Assembly (NCBI RefSeq): GCF_002975405.1
Contig: NZ_PCPS01000001.1
Span: 868,001 to 932,000 of the forward strand
From: Arthrobacter sp. MYb229
GTDB taxonomy: Bacteria > Actinomycetota > Actinomycetes > Actinomycetales > Micrococcaceae
DNA: 64,000 bases
Reading direction: 5' to 3'
Both the position numbers and the translations under genes were made by a program. Below the pieces are notes generated by a model. The model ran no database searches. It saw only the letters and a list, made by a program, of their open reading frames with translations, and was not told the DNA's origin. Positions within the stretch are counted from its first letter, which is position 1, and every line of letters begins with the position of its first letter. This document shows, piece after piece, positions 24,385-33,124 of this stretch.

Positions 24385-25448
24385 ACGCTAGCTACCTGTA
24401 CCTTGCTGGTGACGGCAGCCAAGACGCGGTCAACGTCCTGAACGCTGCCTGAAGAGATGCGCAGGCCTTCGCCCGGGAAGGCGCGGACCACTACATTGCC
24501 TTCGCGCAACAGGGCTTCGAGCTCGGCGGTGCGATCCGCCGCCGCTACCCAGACGAAGTTCGCCTCGGAAGGTACCGCCGGGTATCCGGCAGCCAGCAGG
24601 CCTTCAAGCATCCGCTCGCGCTGTTCGACGACCTCGTCGATGCGCACGCCAAGTTCGTCGGCGGCTTCGAGGGAGGCCACCGCTGCACGCTGAGCCAGAT
24701 CGGTGACGCCAAAAGGCACCGCAACCTTGCGCAGGTTCTGCGCTACGGGCTTGGGGCTGACCGCATAGCCGATCCGCAGGCCGGCCAAGCCGTAGGCCTT
24801 GGAAAAGGTGTGGAGGACCGCGACGTGCGGGTACTTGCGAAATAGCGCAAGGCCGTCGGCGCGGATATCGGAACGGTCAAAGTGAACGTAGGCTTCGTCG
24901 ATGACCACCAGAATATTCCGGGGGACGGAGGCGACGAACTCTTCCAAGGCGTCCGCCGCAACGACGGTACCCGTGGGATTGTTCGGGTTGCAGATGAAAA
25001 TGAGCCGGGTGCGCTCGGTGATCGCGTCCAGCATTGCTGGCAGGTCATGCTTGAATTCGGCATCCAGCGGAATCTCGACCGGAACCGCGCCGGCAATGCG
25101 CACCAGCGATGGGTACGCCTCAAAAGAGCGCCAGGCGAACATGACCTCGTCGTCTTCTCCGGCGACTGCATGAATGAGCTGGGAGGCGACCTCAACCGAA
25201 CCGGCACCCAGGCTGATCTCTTCCGGGTCCAGATCGTACTGGTCAGCCAACGCCGTGATCAGCTCCGGTGCCGCCATATTCGGGTAGCGGTGAATGCTTT
25301 CCAGCCCCTCGGCGATACTCTGCACCACCGAAGGCAGGGGAGCGTGCGGCGATTCATTCGACGAGAGCTTCGAAGCGCCCGGGGCCGCCGATTTTCCCTG
25401 GCGGTAAGCCGGCACGGCGGCAAGGGAGGGGCGTTGATTGATGTTCAT
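24381..25448 (-). CDS. pat: Aromatic/histidinol-phosphate aminotransferase (Pat-like)
   Basis: A 355-residue fold-type I PLP aminotransferase. The Schiff-base Lys is in FSKAYGLAGLRIGYA, the Asn/Asp cofactor contacts are in ICNPNNPTGT and VIDEAYVHF, and the sugar-phosphate-like Arg is in LRISSGS. EVMFAWRSFEAYP is shared with corynebacterial Pat, the aromatic aminotransferase, rather than with a his-operon HisC. It would interconvert phenylpyruvate or hydroxyphenylpyruvate and the amino acid. ATG 25448 follows GAGAGG. No other his gene is nearby, which supports Pat over HisC. Confidence 0.85.
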   Translation of the reverse strand: MNINQRPSLAAVPAYRQGKSAAPGASKLSSNESPHAPLPSVVQSIAEGLESIHRYPNMAAPELITALADQYDLDPEEISLGAGSVEVASQLIHAVAGEDDEVMFAWRSFEAYPSLVRIAGAVPVEIPLDAEFKHDLPAMLDAITERTRLIFICNPNNPTGTVVAADALEEFVASVPRNILVVIDEAYVHFDRSDIRADGLALFRKYPHVAVLHTFSKAYGLAGLRIGYAVSPKPVAQNLRKVAVPFGVTDLAQRAAVASLEAADELGVRIDEVVEQRERMLEGLLAAGYPAVPSEANFVWVAAADRTAELEALLREGNVVVRAFPGEGLRISSGSVQDVDRVLAAVTSKVQVASV

Positions 25449-25511
25449 TGATTCCTCTCTAAAAGTCATGAACCGCTTGGAACATTCCGGTGGTGTACGG
25501 TTTGCCCAAAA

Positions 25512-25531
25512 ATTTGAGACGGGCTCAAGAT
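25512..25531 (-). promoter_or_regulatory. Candidate Lrp/AsnC operator upstream of pat
   Basis: An inverted repeat (ATTTGAG...CTCAAGAT, 5-base centre) lies 64-83 bases upstream of the pat start, in the 226-base gap between pat and the Lrp-type gene. AT-flanked dyads of this kind are typical Lrp/AsnC sites. The repeat is seen; binding is inferred. Confidence 0.35.
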
Positions 25532-25674
25532 TTCGACATTCCCTGGGCAGCTATGGCCCAAATGGAGGTGAAGCGAGTCACAAGAAAAAACTGTAGGTGG
25601 TGGCAATCACAGGGCGCAATCGATGCGCAAAGGGCTATGCACACTGCATACCGATTGGACTTCGGCAGCGAAGA

Positions 25675-26184
25675 TTACTGGTCGATCTGTATAGCCTTTT
25701 CCTCTGGCGGTGAATTTTTTGCGTAGGCCTTAACGAGCGGCAAGGTCCTGCCCTGGAAGTGTTCGCGCAAGGCCAGCGAGGAAGAGGTGCGCGCGACTCC
25801 GGGAACTTGGTTGATCCGATCGAAGATCGCTTGAAGGTCTACCGCATTTCGAGCGACTATGCGCAACTGCAAGTCGGAGGTTCCGGTCACCGTATACATG
25901 TCCACGATCTCCGGGATCGAATCGGCCAGGGCCGTGGCCACCGGCTCGTGGCCGTATTTCTGAATTATTTCCACCGAGCAAAAGGCGACCAGCTGGTAGT
26001 CGAAGCCCGCAGGCTGAACTTGCGGGATGATGGCCCGGATTACCCCGCCTTCGTGCAGGCGGGCAAGGCGGCTGGTTACCGTGCCCCTGGCCACGCCGAG
26101 GCGGCGGGCGCATTCCATGACTGGAAGCATGGGGGACTCGGTGAGAAGCTCGATGAGGTCGGCGTCGAGACGGTCAATACGCAC
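25675..26184 (-). CDS. Lrp/AsnC-family transcriptional regulator
   Basis: A 169-residue regulator with an N-terminal HTH (LIELLTESPMLPVMECARRLGVARGTVTSRLARL) and a C-terminal RAM effector domain (VTGTSDLQLRIVARNAVDLQAIFDRI). It begins with GTG. Located directly upstream of and co-directional with pat and the permease, it probably senses an amino acid and controls them and itself. A polar tail (PPEEKAIQIDQ) follows the RAM domain. Confidence 0.92.
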   Translation of the reverse strand: MRIDRLDADLIELLTESPMLPVMECARRLGVARGTVTSRLARLHEGGVIRAIIPQVQPAGFDYQLVAFCSVEIIQKYGHEPVATALADSIPEIVDMYTVTGTSDLQLRIVARNAVDLQAIFDRINQVPGVARTSSSLALREHFQGRTLPLVKAYAKNSPPEEKAIQIDQ

Positions 26185-26426
26185 TGCTTAGGTCCTCTGC
26201 TGGGTGCAAACATCGGAATGGCTGCCAGAAAAGCTGCGTCTAAGGGCGATATTTCTGATCACTCTTCAAGGGTAGCGCGAAGATCTGTGACCGAATATTC
26301 CCGGCGAGCACCTGCCCGTGGGACTTGGGGTGCCGGTGCGGGGCCAATCAGCCCGATGTAATGCAGCTCACCTTGTAGGCTAAGGCTCACTTGGCCTTTA
26401 TCGGCCTACCTGGGAGAGGGGAAACG

Positions 26427-27296
26427 ATGAGTGCGAGCACGCCATTGAAATCTGTTGCGGGACTGACCGTCTTGATTACCGGAGCCGCGCAAGGCATGGG
26501 CGCTGTCTTCGCACGAACGGCCTGCCTCGAAGGTGCGCGGCGAGTGATTCTATGGGATATCTCCAGCCAGATGCTTTCTGCCGTCTCCAAGGAGTTAGAG
26601 CAGCTTGATTCCGGAAGCGTCATTCATACCCAGGTAGTCGATTTGCGCAATCAGGCGGCGATCATTGCTGCGGCAGATCAGTCGCTGGCCGCGGGCGCGG
26701 TGGACGTGCTGGTGAACAACGCCGGGGTCGTCACCGGCACGTCCTTTGCCAAGCATCGTACTGAACAGATCAATGACACCATGGCGGTGAACGCACTGGC
26801 GCCAATGTATCTCACCCATGCGCTCCTGAGGCAAATGGGTCAAGACGGCAGTCCTGCCCGAATCCTTACGATCGCCTCAGCAGCCGCCTTGGTTTCAAAT
26901 CCGAATATGAGCGTGTATGCAGCTTCTAAGGCAGCCGCCATGAGCTGGAGCGATTCGCTGCGACTGGAACTGGAACGGGAGGCCGATTCCGATATCAAGG
27001 TCACCACATTCTGTCCCACCTACGTTTCAACCGGAATGTTCGCCGGGGCGAGAAGCATGTTGTTCACCCCAATCATGGACACCGAGTATGTGACAGCCAA
27101 AGCGTGGAGCGCGATGCTGCGCGGAACGCCGCTGGTGCTACTGCCCTGGACGAGCAAGTTCGGTCAGCTGCTGCGCGGAGTCCTTCCGCGCGGCGCATGG
27201 GACCTGGTGGCCGATAGGGTCCTGAAGATCTATAGCTCCATGGATGATTTCACCGGACGGGAGAGGCAAACGCCTGACAACGAGCCGGTTTCCTAG
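26427..27296 (+). CDS. Short-chain dehydrogenase/reductase
   Basis: A 289-residue SDR oxidoreductase. It has the NAD(P)-binding TGAAQGMG motif near the N-terminus, VNNAG, and a catalytic Ser...Tyr-x3-Lys (IASAAAL... then YAASKAA). The C-terminal 70 residues are longer and more hydrophobic than usual, resembling membrane-associated or lipid-active SDRs. ATG 26427 follows GGGAGAGGGG. The substrate cannot be told. It diverges from the Lrp gene with a 242-base gap. Confidence 0.88.
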   Translation: MSASTPLKSVAGLTVLITGAAQGMGAVFARTACLEGARRVILWDISSQMLSAVSKELEQLDSGSVIHTQVVDLRNQAAIIAAADQSLAAGAVDVLVNNAGVVTGTSFAKHRTEQINDTMAVNALAPMYLTHALLRQMGQDGSPARILTIASAAALVSNPNMSVYAASKAAAMSWSDSLRLELEREADSDIKVTTFCPTYVSTGMFAGARSMLFTPIMDTEYVTAKAWSAMLRGTPLVLLPWTSKFGQLLRGVLPRGAWDLVADRVLKIYSSMDDFTGRERQTPDNEPVS

Positions 27297-27344
27297 TTCG
27301 GTTTGCCGTTGGCGCAGAATTCACCATCCGAATGTTTACCTCCT

Positions 27345-27368
27345 CGCCTACGCGGAGTAGCGTAGGCG
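27345..27368 (+). terminator. Hairpin after the SDR gene
   Basis: CGCCTACGC (27345-27353) pairs with GCGTAGGCG (27360-27368) across a 6-base loop, 49 bases past the SDR stop. It is a probable terminator without a clear U-run. Confidence 0.55.
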
Positions 27369-27455
27369 TGGTAACCCGGAATGTGACCTCAGGCGGCTCT
27401 AGGATTTCTTGGTGGTCACTGATGCGGGATTTCCGATCACCAGGAGCGACTCGCC

Positions 27456-28355
27456 ATGCAAAAGTTCATCCCGAATCTCTGGTTCGCTGCTAACGCCGAA
27501 GAAGCAGGACAGTACTACGCAGGTGTATTCCCGAACACCTCCGCATTTGTAGAATCGCGGTACCCCACCGAAGGGTTGCTCGACTTTCAAGAACCACTGG
27601 CCGGTGCTCCGCTGACGGTCACTCTGGACTTGAATGGTACGAAGCTCACCCTGATCAACGCCGGAAACGACTTCACTCCCAACCCATCGATCTCATTCAT
27701 AGTCAGCTTTGATCCGGCCAATTATTCGGGAGACGCCGATGCGACACGCGCGGCGCTCGATCAAACCTGGGATCAGCTCATCGACGGCGGCAGCGTCCTG
27801 ATGGGATTGGATACCTACCCCTTCAGCGCCCGCTACGGCTGGGTGCAGGATCGCTATGGCATCAGTTGGCAGCTCACCCAGTCCGACGCCGGCCAAAGCG
27901 AATCGTTTATTGTCCCTTCGCTGATGTTCGGTGGGGCCGCGCAGAACTTGGCGGTGCCTGCGGTGGATTTCTACGTAGAGTTGTTCGAGAACTCACAGGT
28001 AGGCAGCCGATTCCCATATCCCGAACCGACCGAAGTGACAGTTCCCGGAGCGGTGATGTTCAGCGATTTCAAGTTGAACGGGCAGAACTTTGCGGCCATG
28101 GATTCCGCCGTCGCGCAACCATTCAGTTTCAGTCCGGGGATCTCTATTGAAGTCCAGTGCGAAGACCAAGCGGAGATCGACAGGTTGTGGGAGGCGCTAT
28201 CCGCAGTTCCGGAGGCCGAGCAGTGCGGCTGGCTGCAGGATAAATTCGGCGTGAGCTGGCAGGTGGTTCCGAAGAACATGGGCGATCTGATGGCTCGGCC
28301 CGGAGCCTTCGAAAAGATGCTGAACATGAAGAAACTGATGATCGAGGACTTCTAG
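27456..28355 (+). CDS. Tandem VOC-fold (PhnB-like) protein
   Basis: A 299-residue protein made of two PhnB-type vicinal-oxygen-chelate modules. Each has a conserved opening (IPNLWFAANAEEAGQYY and VPSLMFGGAAQNLAVPAVDFY) and a similar C-terminal signature (YGWVQDRYGISWQLT and CGWLQDKFGVSWQVV). This family was once annotated as 3-demethylubiquinone methyltransferase and is mostly of unknown activity. It may be a dioxygenase or lyase-like enzyme, but the usual metal ligands are not all obvious. Confidence 0.85.
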   Translation: MQKFIPNLWFAANAEEAGQYYAGVFPNTSAFVESRYPTEGLLDFQEPLAGAPLTVTLDLNGTKLTLINAGNDFTPNPSISFIVSFDPANYSGDADATRAALDQTWDQLIDGGSVLMGLDTYPFSARYGWVQDRYGISWQLTQSDAGQSESFIVPSLMFGGAAQNLAVPAVDFYVELFENSQVGSRFPYPEPTEVTVPGAVMFSDFKLNGQNFAAMDSAVAQPFSFSPGISIEVQCEDQAEIDRLWEALSAVPEAEQCGWLQDKFGVSWQVVPKNMGDLMARPGAFEKMLNMKKLMIEDF

Positions 28356-28440
28356 CCCTTGGATTCGGGCGGTGCCGAGTCCAGCGATATCCTGACACCA
28401 CGCTGCGGTCCAAGCCAAACTTGGTGGATGGAGATCAAGG

Positions 28441-29409
28441 GTGTCAAAACGTCGTGCGGTAATCGCCGGAGCCTCCGGATTCATCGGAGAGCGACTGGTT
28501 CATGAGCTGTCGGCTCAGGGGTACGAGCTGAGCGTCATCGGCCGCGGTGGGCCGATCAGCTGGGCGGACCAGGCTGCGATCGACGAGTCGGTCGATGGCG
28601 CGCAGTTACTGGTCAACTTGGCGGGAAAGAACGTGGGCTGCCGATACAGCGATGCGGCGCGCAACGAAATTCTCGGTTCCCGGGTTGAGACGACGCGGAT
28701 TTTGCACAGGGCGGTAGCTTCGGCCCAGCATCCGCCTAAGCTGTGGCTGAATGCCTCGACCGCGACCATCTACCGCCATGCTGTGGACCGGCCGAATACC
28801 GAAAGCATCGGAGAAATCGGTGAAGGGTTCTCCGTTGATGTCGCACGCAACTGGGAACGCGAGTTCTTCGCGGGGGAGCTCTCAGCCACCCGCCGGGTGG
28901 CGCTGCGCATGGCGATCGTGCTCGGCGACGGACCGGCGAGCCAGAAACTTCTTGGGCTTGCCAGATGGGGCGTCGGCGGGCCGCAAATTGATGGGTGGTG
29001 GCCAGCGCACCGAAGATACCGCGGGATCGGCCCGGACCCCACGGGCCCGGAGAAAAGCGGTTTCCATCCGACCCGGGGCCAGCAGCGGTTCAGCTGGATT
29101 CACCTCGATGACGTCATGGGCGCGATCTGGCATCTGATTGAACATCCAGAAATCCGCGGACCGGTGAACCTGAGCGCTCCGCACCCGGTGACGAACGCCG
29201 AACTCATGTCGAGCCTGCGACGCGTCGCCGGGCGCAGGTTCGGACTATCGGCGTATCGTTGGATGTTGGAACCAGCGATGTTCGCGCTCCGAGTTGAACC
29301 GGAAATGCTGTTGAAGTCTCGGTGGGTGCTACCCGAGACGCTTGAACGTTCCGGCTACGAATTCAAGTGGCCCGAGCTGCATCCCGCGCTGGCTGACGTC
29401 GCAAAATGA
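28441..29409 (+). CDS. TIGR01777-type NAD-dependent epimerase/dehydratase-like protein
   Basis: A 322-residue extended SDR of the TIGR01777/YfcH group. Its Rossmann motif is IAGASGFIGERLV, and the family motifs SWADQ, LVNLAGKNV and WLNASTATIY are all present; the C-terminus carries the DUF1731 region. The catalytic Tyr/Lys are degenerate as in many of this family, so it may act as a nucleotide sensor. It begins with GTG. Confidence 0.88.
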   Translation: MSKRRAVIAGASGFIGERLVHELSAQGYELSVIGRGGPISWADQAAIDESVDGAQLLVNLAGKNVGCRYSDAARNEILGSRVETTRILHRAVASAQHPPKLWLNASTATIYRHAVDRPNTESIGEIGEGFSVDVARNWEREFFAGELSATRRVALRMAIVLGDGPASQKLLGLARWGVGGPQIDGWWPAHRRYRGIGPDPTGPEKSGFHPTRGQQRFSWIHLDDVMGAIWHLIEHPEIRGPVNLSAPHPVTNAELMSSLRRVAGRRFGLSAYRWMLEPAMFALRVEPEMLLKSRWVLPETLERSGYEFKWPELHPALADVAK

Positions 29410-29460
29410 ACACCGGTGATCCCCGGTGCAAGTTTTTGCAGAATTGAAAGGAAGCTAGGC

Positions 29461-30126
29461 ATGGCTCGTCTCAAAACAAACGGTATGGCTCCGCGCATAC
29501 GAGAGTTCCGGCTTCCGGAACTGGAAGCCGGAACCGTCGAGGACCTGCTTGGCGGCGGTTATGTCGAGGTGCTTCATTTCACCGGCTATGACCGGAATCT
29601 GCTTGATCTGACCGACGGCCGCGTAGAAGATTGCCTGTTTTCTGAACTGAATATCGGTGAACTTTCCATGCGCAACGCGCGCTATATTCAATGCGAATTC
29701 AAGCAGCTAAGCGCGCCAATCGTGGAGGGCGCCGGAGCGACCTTGAATGACGTGCGGATGATCCACAGCCGCTTCGGCTCGGCCGATCTCTCGGATTCCT
29801 CGACCGACTCGGTGGTGTTTGACCATTGCAAATTCGGTTGGGTCAATCTTCGCTCCGCGCAGCTGCGGGACGTGCTCTTCCGGGATTGCAGCTTTGATGA
29901 AATTGATTTGCAGCAGGCCAAGGCGCAACGAGTGAGATTTGAAAATTGTCGTACCGGGACGCTGAGCGTGGAGCGCGCAAATCTCAGCTCGGTTGATCTG
30001 ACCGGGTTGGAGATGTCGCAAGTGCAAGGCATCGAAGGACTGCGCGGTGCCACGATTAGCGAGCAGCAGTTGAGTTCTCTGTCGCATGAGTTCGCCGCAT
30101 ATCTCGGACTACGTATCAAGGACTGA
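29461..30126 (+). CDS. Pentapeptide-repeat protein
   Basis: A 221-residue protein folding as a right-handed quadrilateral beta-helix. Loose A(D/N)LXX-type repeats run from about residue 45 to 190 (for example FSELNIGELSMRNARYIQCEF, then FRDCSFDEIDLQQAKAQRVRF). Relatives include MfpA/Qnr DNA mimics, but this one is of the irregular type and lacks clear gyrase-loop features. ATG 29461 follows AAAGGAAG. It ends one base before the LysR gene on the other strand. Confidence 0.85.
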   Translation: MARLKTNGMAPRIREFRLPELEAGTVEDLLGGGYVEVLHFTGYDRNLLDLTDGRVEDCLFSELNIGELSMRNARYIQCEFKQLSAPIVEGAGATLNDVRMIHSRFGSADLSDSSTDSVVFDHCKFGWVNLRSAQLRDVLFRDCSFDEIDLQQAKAQRVRFENCRTGTLSVERANLSSVDLTGLEMSQVQGIEGLRGATISEQQLSSLSHEFAAYLGLRIKD

Positions 30127-30127
30127 G

Positions 30128-31063
30128 CTAGCTAGCGGTCAGCAGGCTTGTGATTCGAGGCTGGCGGTCGGCCAGTGCCCGAGCCGTGCTTAGAATGATT
30201 TCCTGCATGGCAGCGGCGGCACGAGTCAATGAAACATCTCGGCGATGCGCCAGACCGATGGTACGCGTCAATTGTGGATCTTTCAGCGCGGCGGCGCTGA
30301 GCCCGGGGCGATCAACCAGTACCGTCGCCGGAACAACCGCAACCCCCAACCCGACTTCGACGAAGCGCAAGACAGCGTCCATCTCGGCGCCTTCCAAGAT
30401 TACGTTGGGGATCAGGCCCTGTGCGCGGTAGGCGTTCATCGTACTTGCGCGCAGGTCGTAGCTTTGCGAAAAAACAATCTGGGGAAGCCTCGACAGTGCC
30501 TTGAGATCCAAGGATTCTCTGCCCTCAAGACGTGGTTTACCAGTCGAGTCGATGACAACAAGTTCTTCGGATAACAGTGGGAGGCTGGCCAGGCTTTTCT
30601 CCGCAACGGAGTGCTCCGAGGTAACAACCAGGGCCAGATCCAGCAATCCGCCGGCCAGCTCATCCAGCAGATTCTTCGACCCGGCTTCGCTAAGGTGAAG
30701 CTCAATGCCGGGGAACCGGCGGTGAAATACTTCGAGAACTTCGGCAACCAGCGAGACGCACAGGGTTGGGGGAGCGCCTAGCCGAACCCGGCCCTTTCGC
30801 AAGCCTGCCAGTTCTGCCATTTCGGTGCGCACATTTTCTTCATCGGCGAGCATGCGGCGTGCCAGCGGCAGCAACGCTTCACCGGCGGCGGTCAGCGTGA
30901 TGTTGCCCCGCGCCCGGTGGAATAGCTGGGAGCCCAGATCGTGTTCGAGGGTGGCGATCTGACGGCTCAACGACGGTTGCGTCAGATGCAGATCCTCGGC
31001 AGCTCTTGTGAAGTGCCCCACCCTGGCGATTGTCGCGAAACCCCGCAACTGCTCTAGATTCAT
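30128..31063 (-). CDS. LysR-family transcriptional regulator
   Basis: A 311-residue LysR regulator. The N-terminal winged HTH (MNLEQLRGFATIARVGHFTRAAEDLHLTQPSLSRQIATLE) is typical, followed by a substrate-binding domain (VRLGAPPTLCVSLVAEVLEVFHRRFPGIEL). It is divergent from the fumarate reductase-type flavoprotein with a 78-base gap and almost certainly controls it. ATG 31063 starts at the conserved MNLEQL; an upstream in-frame ATG would put coding sequence into the operator. Confidence 0.92.
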   Translation of the reverse strand: MNLEQLRGFATIARVGHFTRAAEDLHLTQPSLSRQIATLEHDLGSQLFHRARGNITLTAAGEALLPLARRMLADEENVRTEMAELAGLRKGRVRLGAPPTLCVSLVAEVLEVFHRRFPGIELHLSEAGSKNLLDELAGGLLDLALVVTSEHSVAEKSLASLPLLSEELVVIDSTGKPRLEGRESLDLKALSRLPQIVFSQSYDLRASTMNAYRAQGLIPNVILEGAEMDAVLRFVEVGLGVAVVPATVLVDRPGLSAAALKDPQLTRTIGLAHRRDVSLTRAAAAMQEIILSTARALADRQPRITSLLTAS

Positions 31064-31068
31064 ATCCC

Positions 31069-31083
31069 ATAGCATACGGCTAT
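31069..31083. promoter_or_regulatory. LysR-type box between the divergent genes
   Basis: ATAGC-N5-GCTAT is a perfect dyad with the T-N11-A core (T31070, A31082) typical of LysR binding sites. It lies 6 bases upstream of the LysR start and about 60 upstream of the flavoprotein gene. This position fits autorepression plus activation of the divergent gene. Confidence 0.6.
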
Positions 31084-31141
31084 CGAAACCATGAAGATAA
31101 TTCATTGGACGTATGTTTCTTAGCGGCAGATGCTTGATGTC

Positions 31142-32881
31142 ATGAACACTTACAGCAGCAAAGAACAGCAGATTTCAACCACCGTCCTAGTTATCGGGAC
31201 CGGCGGTTCGGGGCTCCGGGCGGCCATCGAACTCGCCGAACTCGGCGTAGATGTACTGGCCGTAGGAAAGCGTCCGCGTCACGATGCGCACACCTCGTTG
31301 GCGGCCGGTGGAATCAACGCGGCCCTGGGCACCATGGATGAAGAGGACAGCTGGCAGCAACACGCTGCAGACACCATCAAGGAAAGCTATTTCCTCGCCG
31401 ATCCGCGCACCGTGCAGACCGTGGCCCAGGGAGCGCAACGCGGAATCGAAGATCTCGAACGGTACGGGATGAATTTTGCCCGGGAACAAGACGGCCGCAT
31501 TTCCCAGCGCTTCTTCGGAGCGCACAAGTTCCGCCGCACCGCATTTGCAGGGGACTACACCGGCCTGGAAATCCAACGCACGCTGATTCGACGTGCCGAC
31601 CAACTGCAGATCCCAATCCTCGACAGCGTGTATATCACCCGATTGCTCGTCAAGGACAATCAAATCTTCGGCGCCTACGGCTTCGACGTGAACAACGGAA
31701 CCCGGTATCTGATCCATGCCGACTCGGTCATCCTGGCCGCCGGTGGGCACAACCGCATCTGGCGGCGCAGCTCGTCGCGACGTGACGAAAACACCGGGGA
31801 TTCGTTCCGCTTGGCTGTCGAAGCCGGCGCCCGCCTCCGCGACCCGGAACTCGTGCAATTCCACCCCTCGGGAATTATCGAACCCGAATCTGCTGCAGGA
31901 ACCCTGATCTCCGAAGCGGCGCGCGGGGAGGGCGGAATTTTGCGCAACCAGCTCGGTGAACGCTTCATGAAGAACTACGATCCGGAACGCATGGAGCTTT
32001 CTACCCGTGACCGAGTTGCACTCGCGGCCTATACCGAGATCCGCGAAGGACGCGGAACGGAGAAGGGCGGGGTCTGGCTCGATGTTTCGCACCTGCCGCG
32101 CCAGCTGATCATGGAGCGGCTGCCCAGGGTGTACCAGACGATGCTCGAAGAGCAGATGCTGGACATTACCCGCGAACCCATCGAGATCGCACCGACCGCT
32201 CACTATTCGATGGGCGGGGTCTGGGTGGACCCCTATGATCATTCAACCGAAGTCACCGGACTCTATGCGATAGGCGAGGCCTCAAGCGGACTGCACGGTG
32301 CAAACCGATTAGGCGGCAACTCGCTGATCGAGCTCTTGGTTTTCGGGCGAATCGTCGGACAGGCGGCAGCCGCGTATGCCAGGGCACTGGAATCCCAGCC
32401 TCGATCCGCAGAAGCTACCGCGGAGGCTAGGCGCGACATCGAGGACCTCTTGGCCGCAGATGGCGTGGAGAACGTCCGTGCATTGCAGCGCGCAATCCGC
32501 GATGTGATGACCGAGCACGCCGGAGTGGTGCGAGACGAGCAAGGATTGCTTGCCGGCCTTGCGAAACTCGACGAGATCGAAAAGCGCATGGCGAATGTCG
32601 GAATTCATCCCGACATCGCGGGGTTCCAAGACCTATCCCATGCCTTTGATCTGAAATCTTCGGCGCTGGCCGCCCGGGCCACCCTGGAAGCCGCCTTGGA
32701 ACGCCGCGAAACCAGGGGCTGCCACAACCGCAGCGACTTCCCAGCCATGGATCCCGGCTTGCAGGTGAATCTCGTTTGGTCGCCTAAGACCGGGATCACC
32801 CGAGAAGCCATCGTGGAAGTGCCAGCAGAAATAGCGGCATTGATCCAAGAGGTCTCCAGCGCCGGCAAGCTCGTCGAATAA
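31142..32881 (+). CDS. Fumarate reductase/succinate dehydrogenase-type flavoprotein
   Basis: A 579-residue FAD enzyme of the SdhA/FrdA/NadB family. The FAD-binding GTGGSG motif is at 19-24; H50 in DAHTSLAAGG aligns with the histidine that carries covalent FAD in SdhA/FrdA. The active-site residues H241 (QFHPSG), R289 (STRD) and H354 (AHYSMGG) are present. It should interconvert fumarate and succinate or a related dicarboxylate. No iron-sulfur or membrane-anchor subunit is adjacent, and no nadA/nadC. An alternative ATG lies at 31130. Regulation by the divergent LysR protein is likely. Confidence 0.88.
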   Translation: MNTYSSKEQQISTTVLVIGTGGSGLRAAIELAELGVDVLAVGKRPRHDAHTSLAAGGINAALGTMDEEDSWQQHAADTIKESYFLADPRTVQTVAQGAQRGIEDLERYGMNFAREQDGRISQRFFGAHKFRRTAFAGDYTGLEIQRTLIRRADQLQIPILDSVYITRLLVKDNQIFGAYGFDVNNGTRYLIHADSVILAAGGHNRIWRRSSSRRDENTGDSFRLAVEAGARLRDPELVQFHPSGIIEPESAAGTLISEAARGEGGILRNQLGERFMKNYDPERMELSTRDRVALAAYTEIREGRGTEKGGVWLDVSHLPRQLIMERLPRVYQTMLEEQMLDITREPIEIAPTAHYSMGGVWVDPYDHSTEVTGLYAIGEASSGLHGANRLGGNSLIELLVFGRIVGQAAAAYARALESQPRSAEATAEARRDIEDLLAADGVENVRALQRAIRDVMTEHAGVVRDEQGLLAGLAKLDEIEKRMANVGIHPDIAGFQDLSHAFDLKSSALAARATLEAALERRETRGCHNRSDFPAMDPGLQVNLVWSPKTGITREAIVEVPAEIAALIQEVSSAGKLVE

Positions 32882-33063
32882 TTTTCACGCCCAGGCAGGG
32901 GACCGGAAAACGCCTGGTATATGGTTCGCCGGTTTCCTGCGCTCTGGCCTGGCGCATCCGCTCAGCCACAATCCATCCAGTGCGTGGACGGTTCTTTGGC
33001 GTGGGAGCTTTTTGGACGCAAAGCCTGTCGCGATCAAATTTTAGTGGCTGGTTAAGCGAGAAA

Positions 33064-33110
33064 GTCCCGCCTGGGGAACTAGCTCCGTTCGCCAGTTCCC
33101 CAGGCGGGAC
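33064..33110. terminator. 17-bp stem between convergent genes
   Basis: Perfect 17-base arms (33064-33080, 33094-33110) with a 13-base loop lie between the flavoprotein gene and the convergent ABC-F gene, 15 bases past the latter's stop. It is a bidirectional terminator candidate. The rest of the 243-base gap shows no gene. Confidence 0.8.
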
Positions 33111-33124
33111 CATCCGCAGTGTGT

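Noticed and set aside
31187-32242. A 351-codon open frame antisense to the flavoprotein gene
   Set aside because: It has no domain and lies fully inside a gene with intact catalytic motifs.
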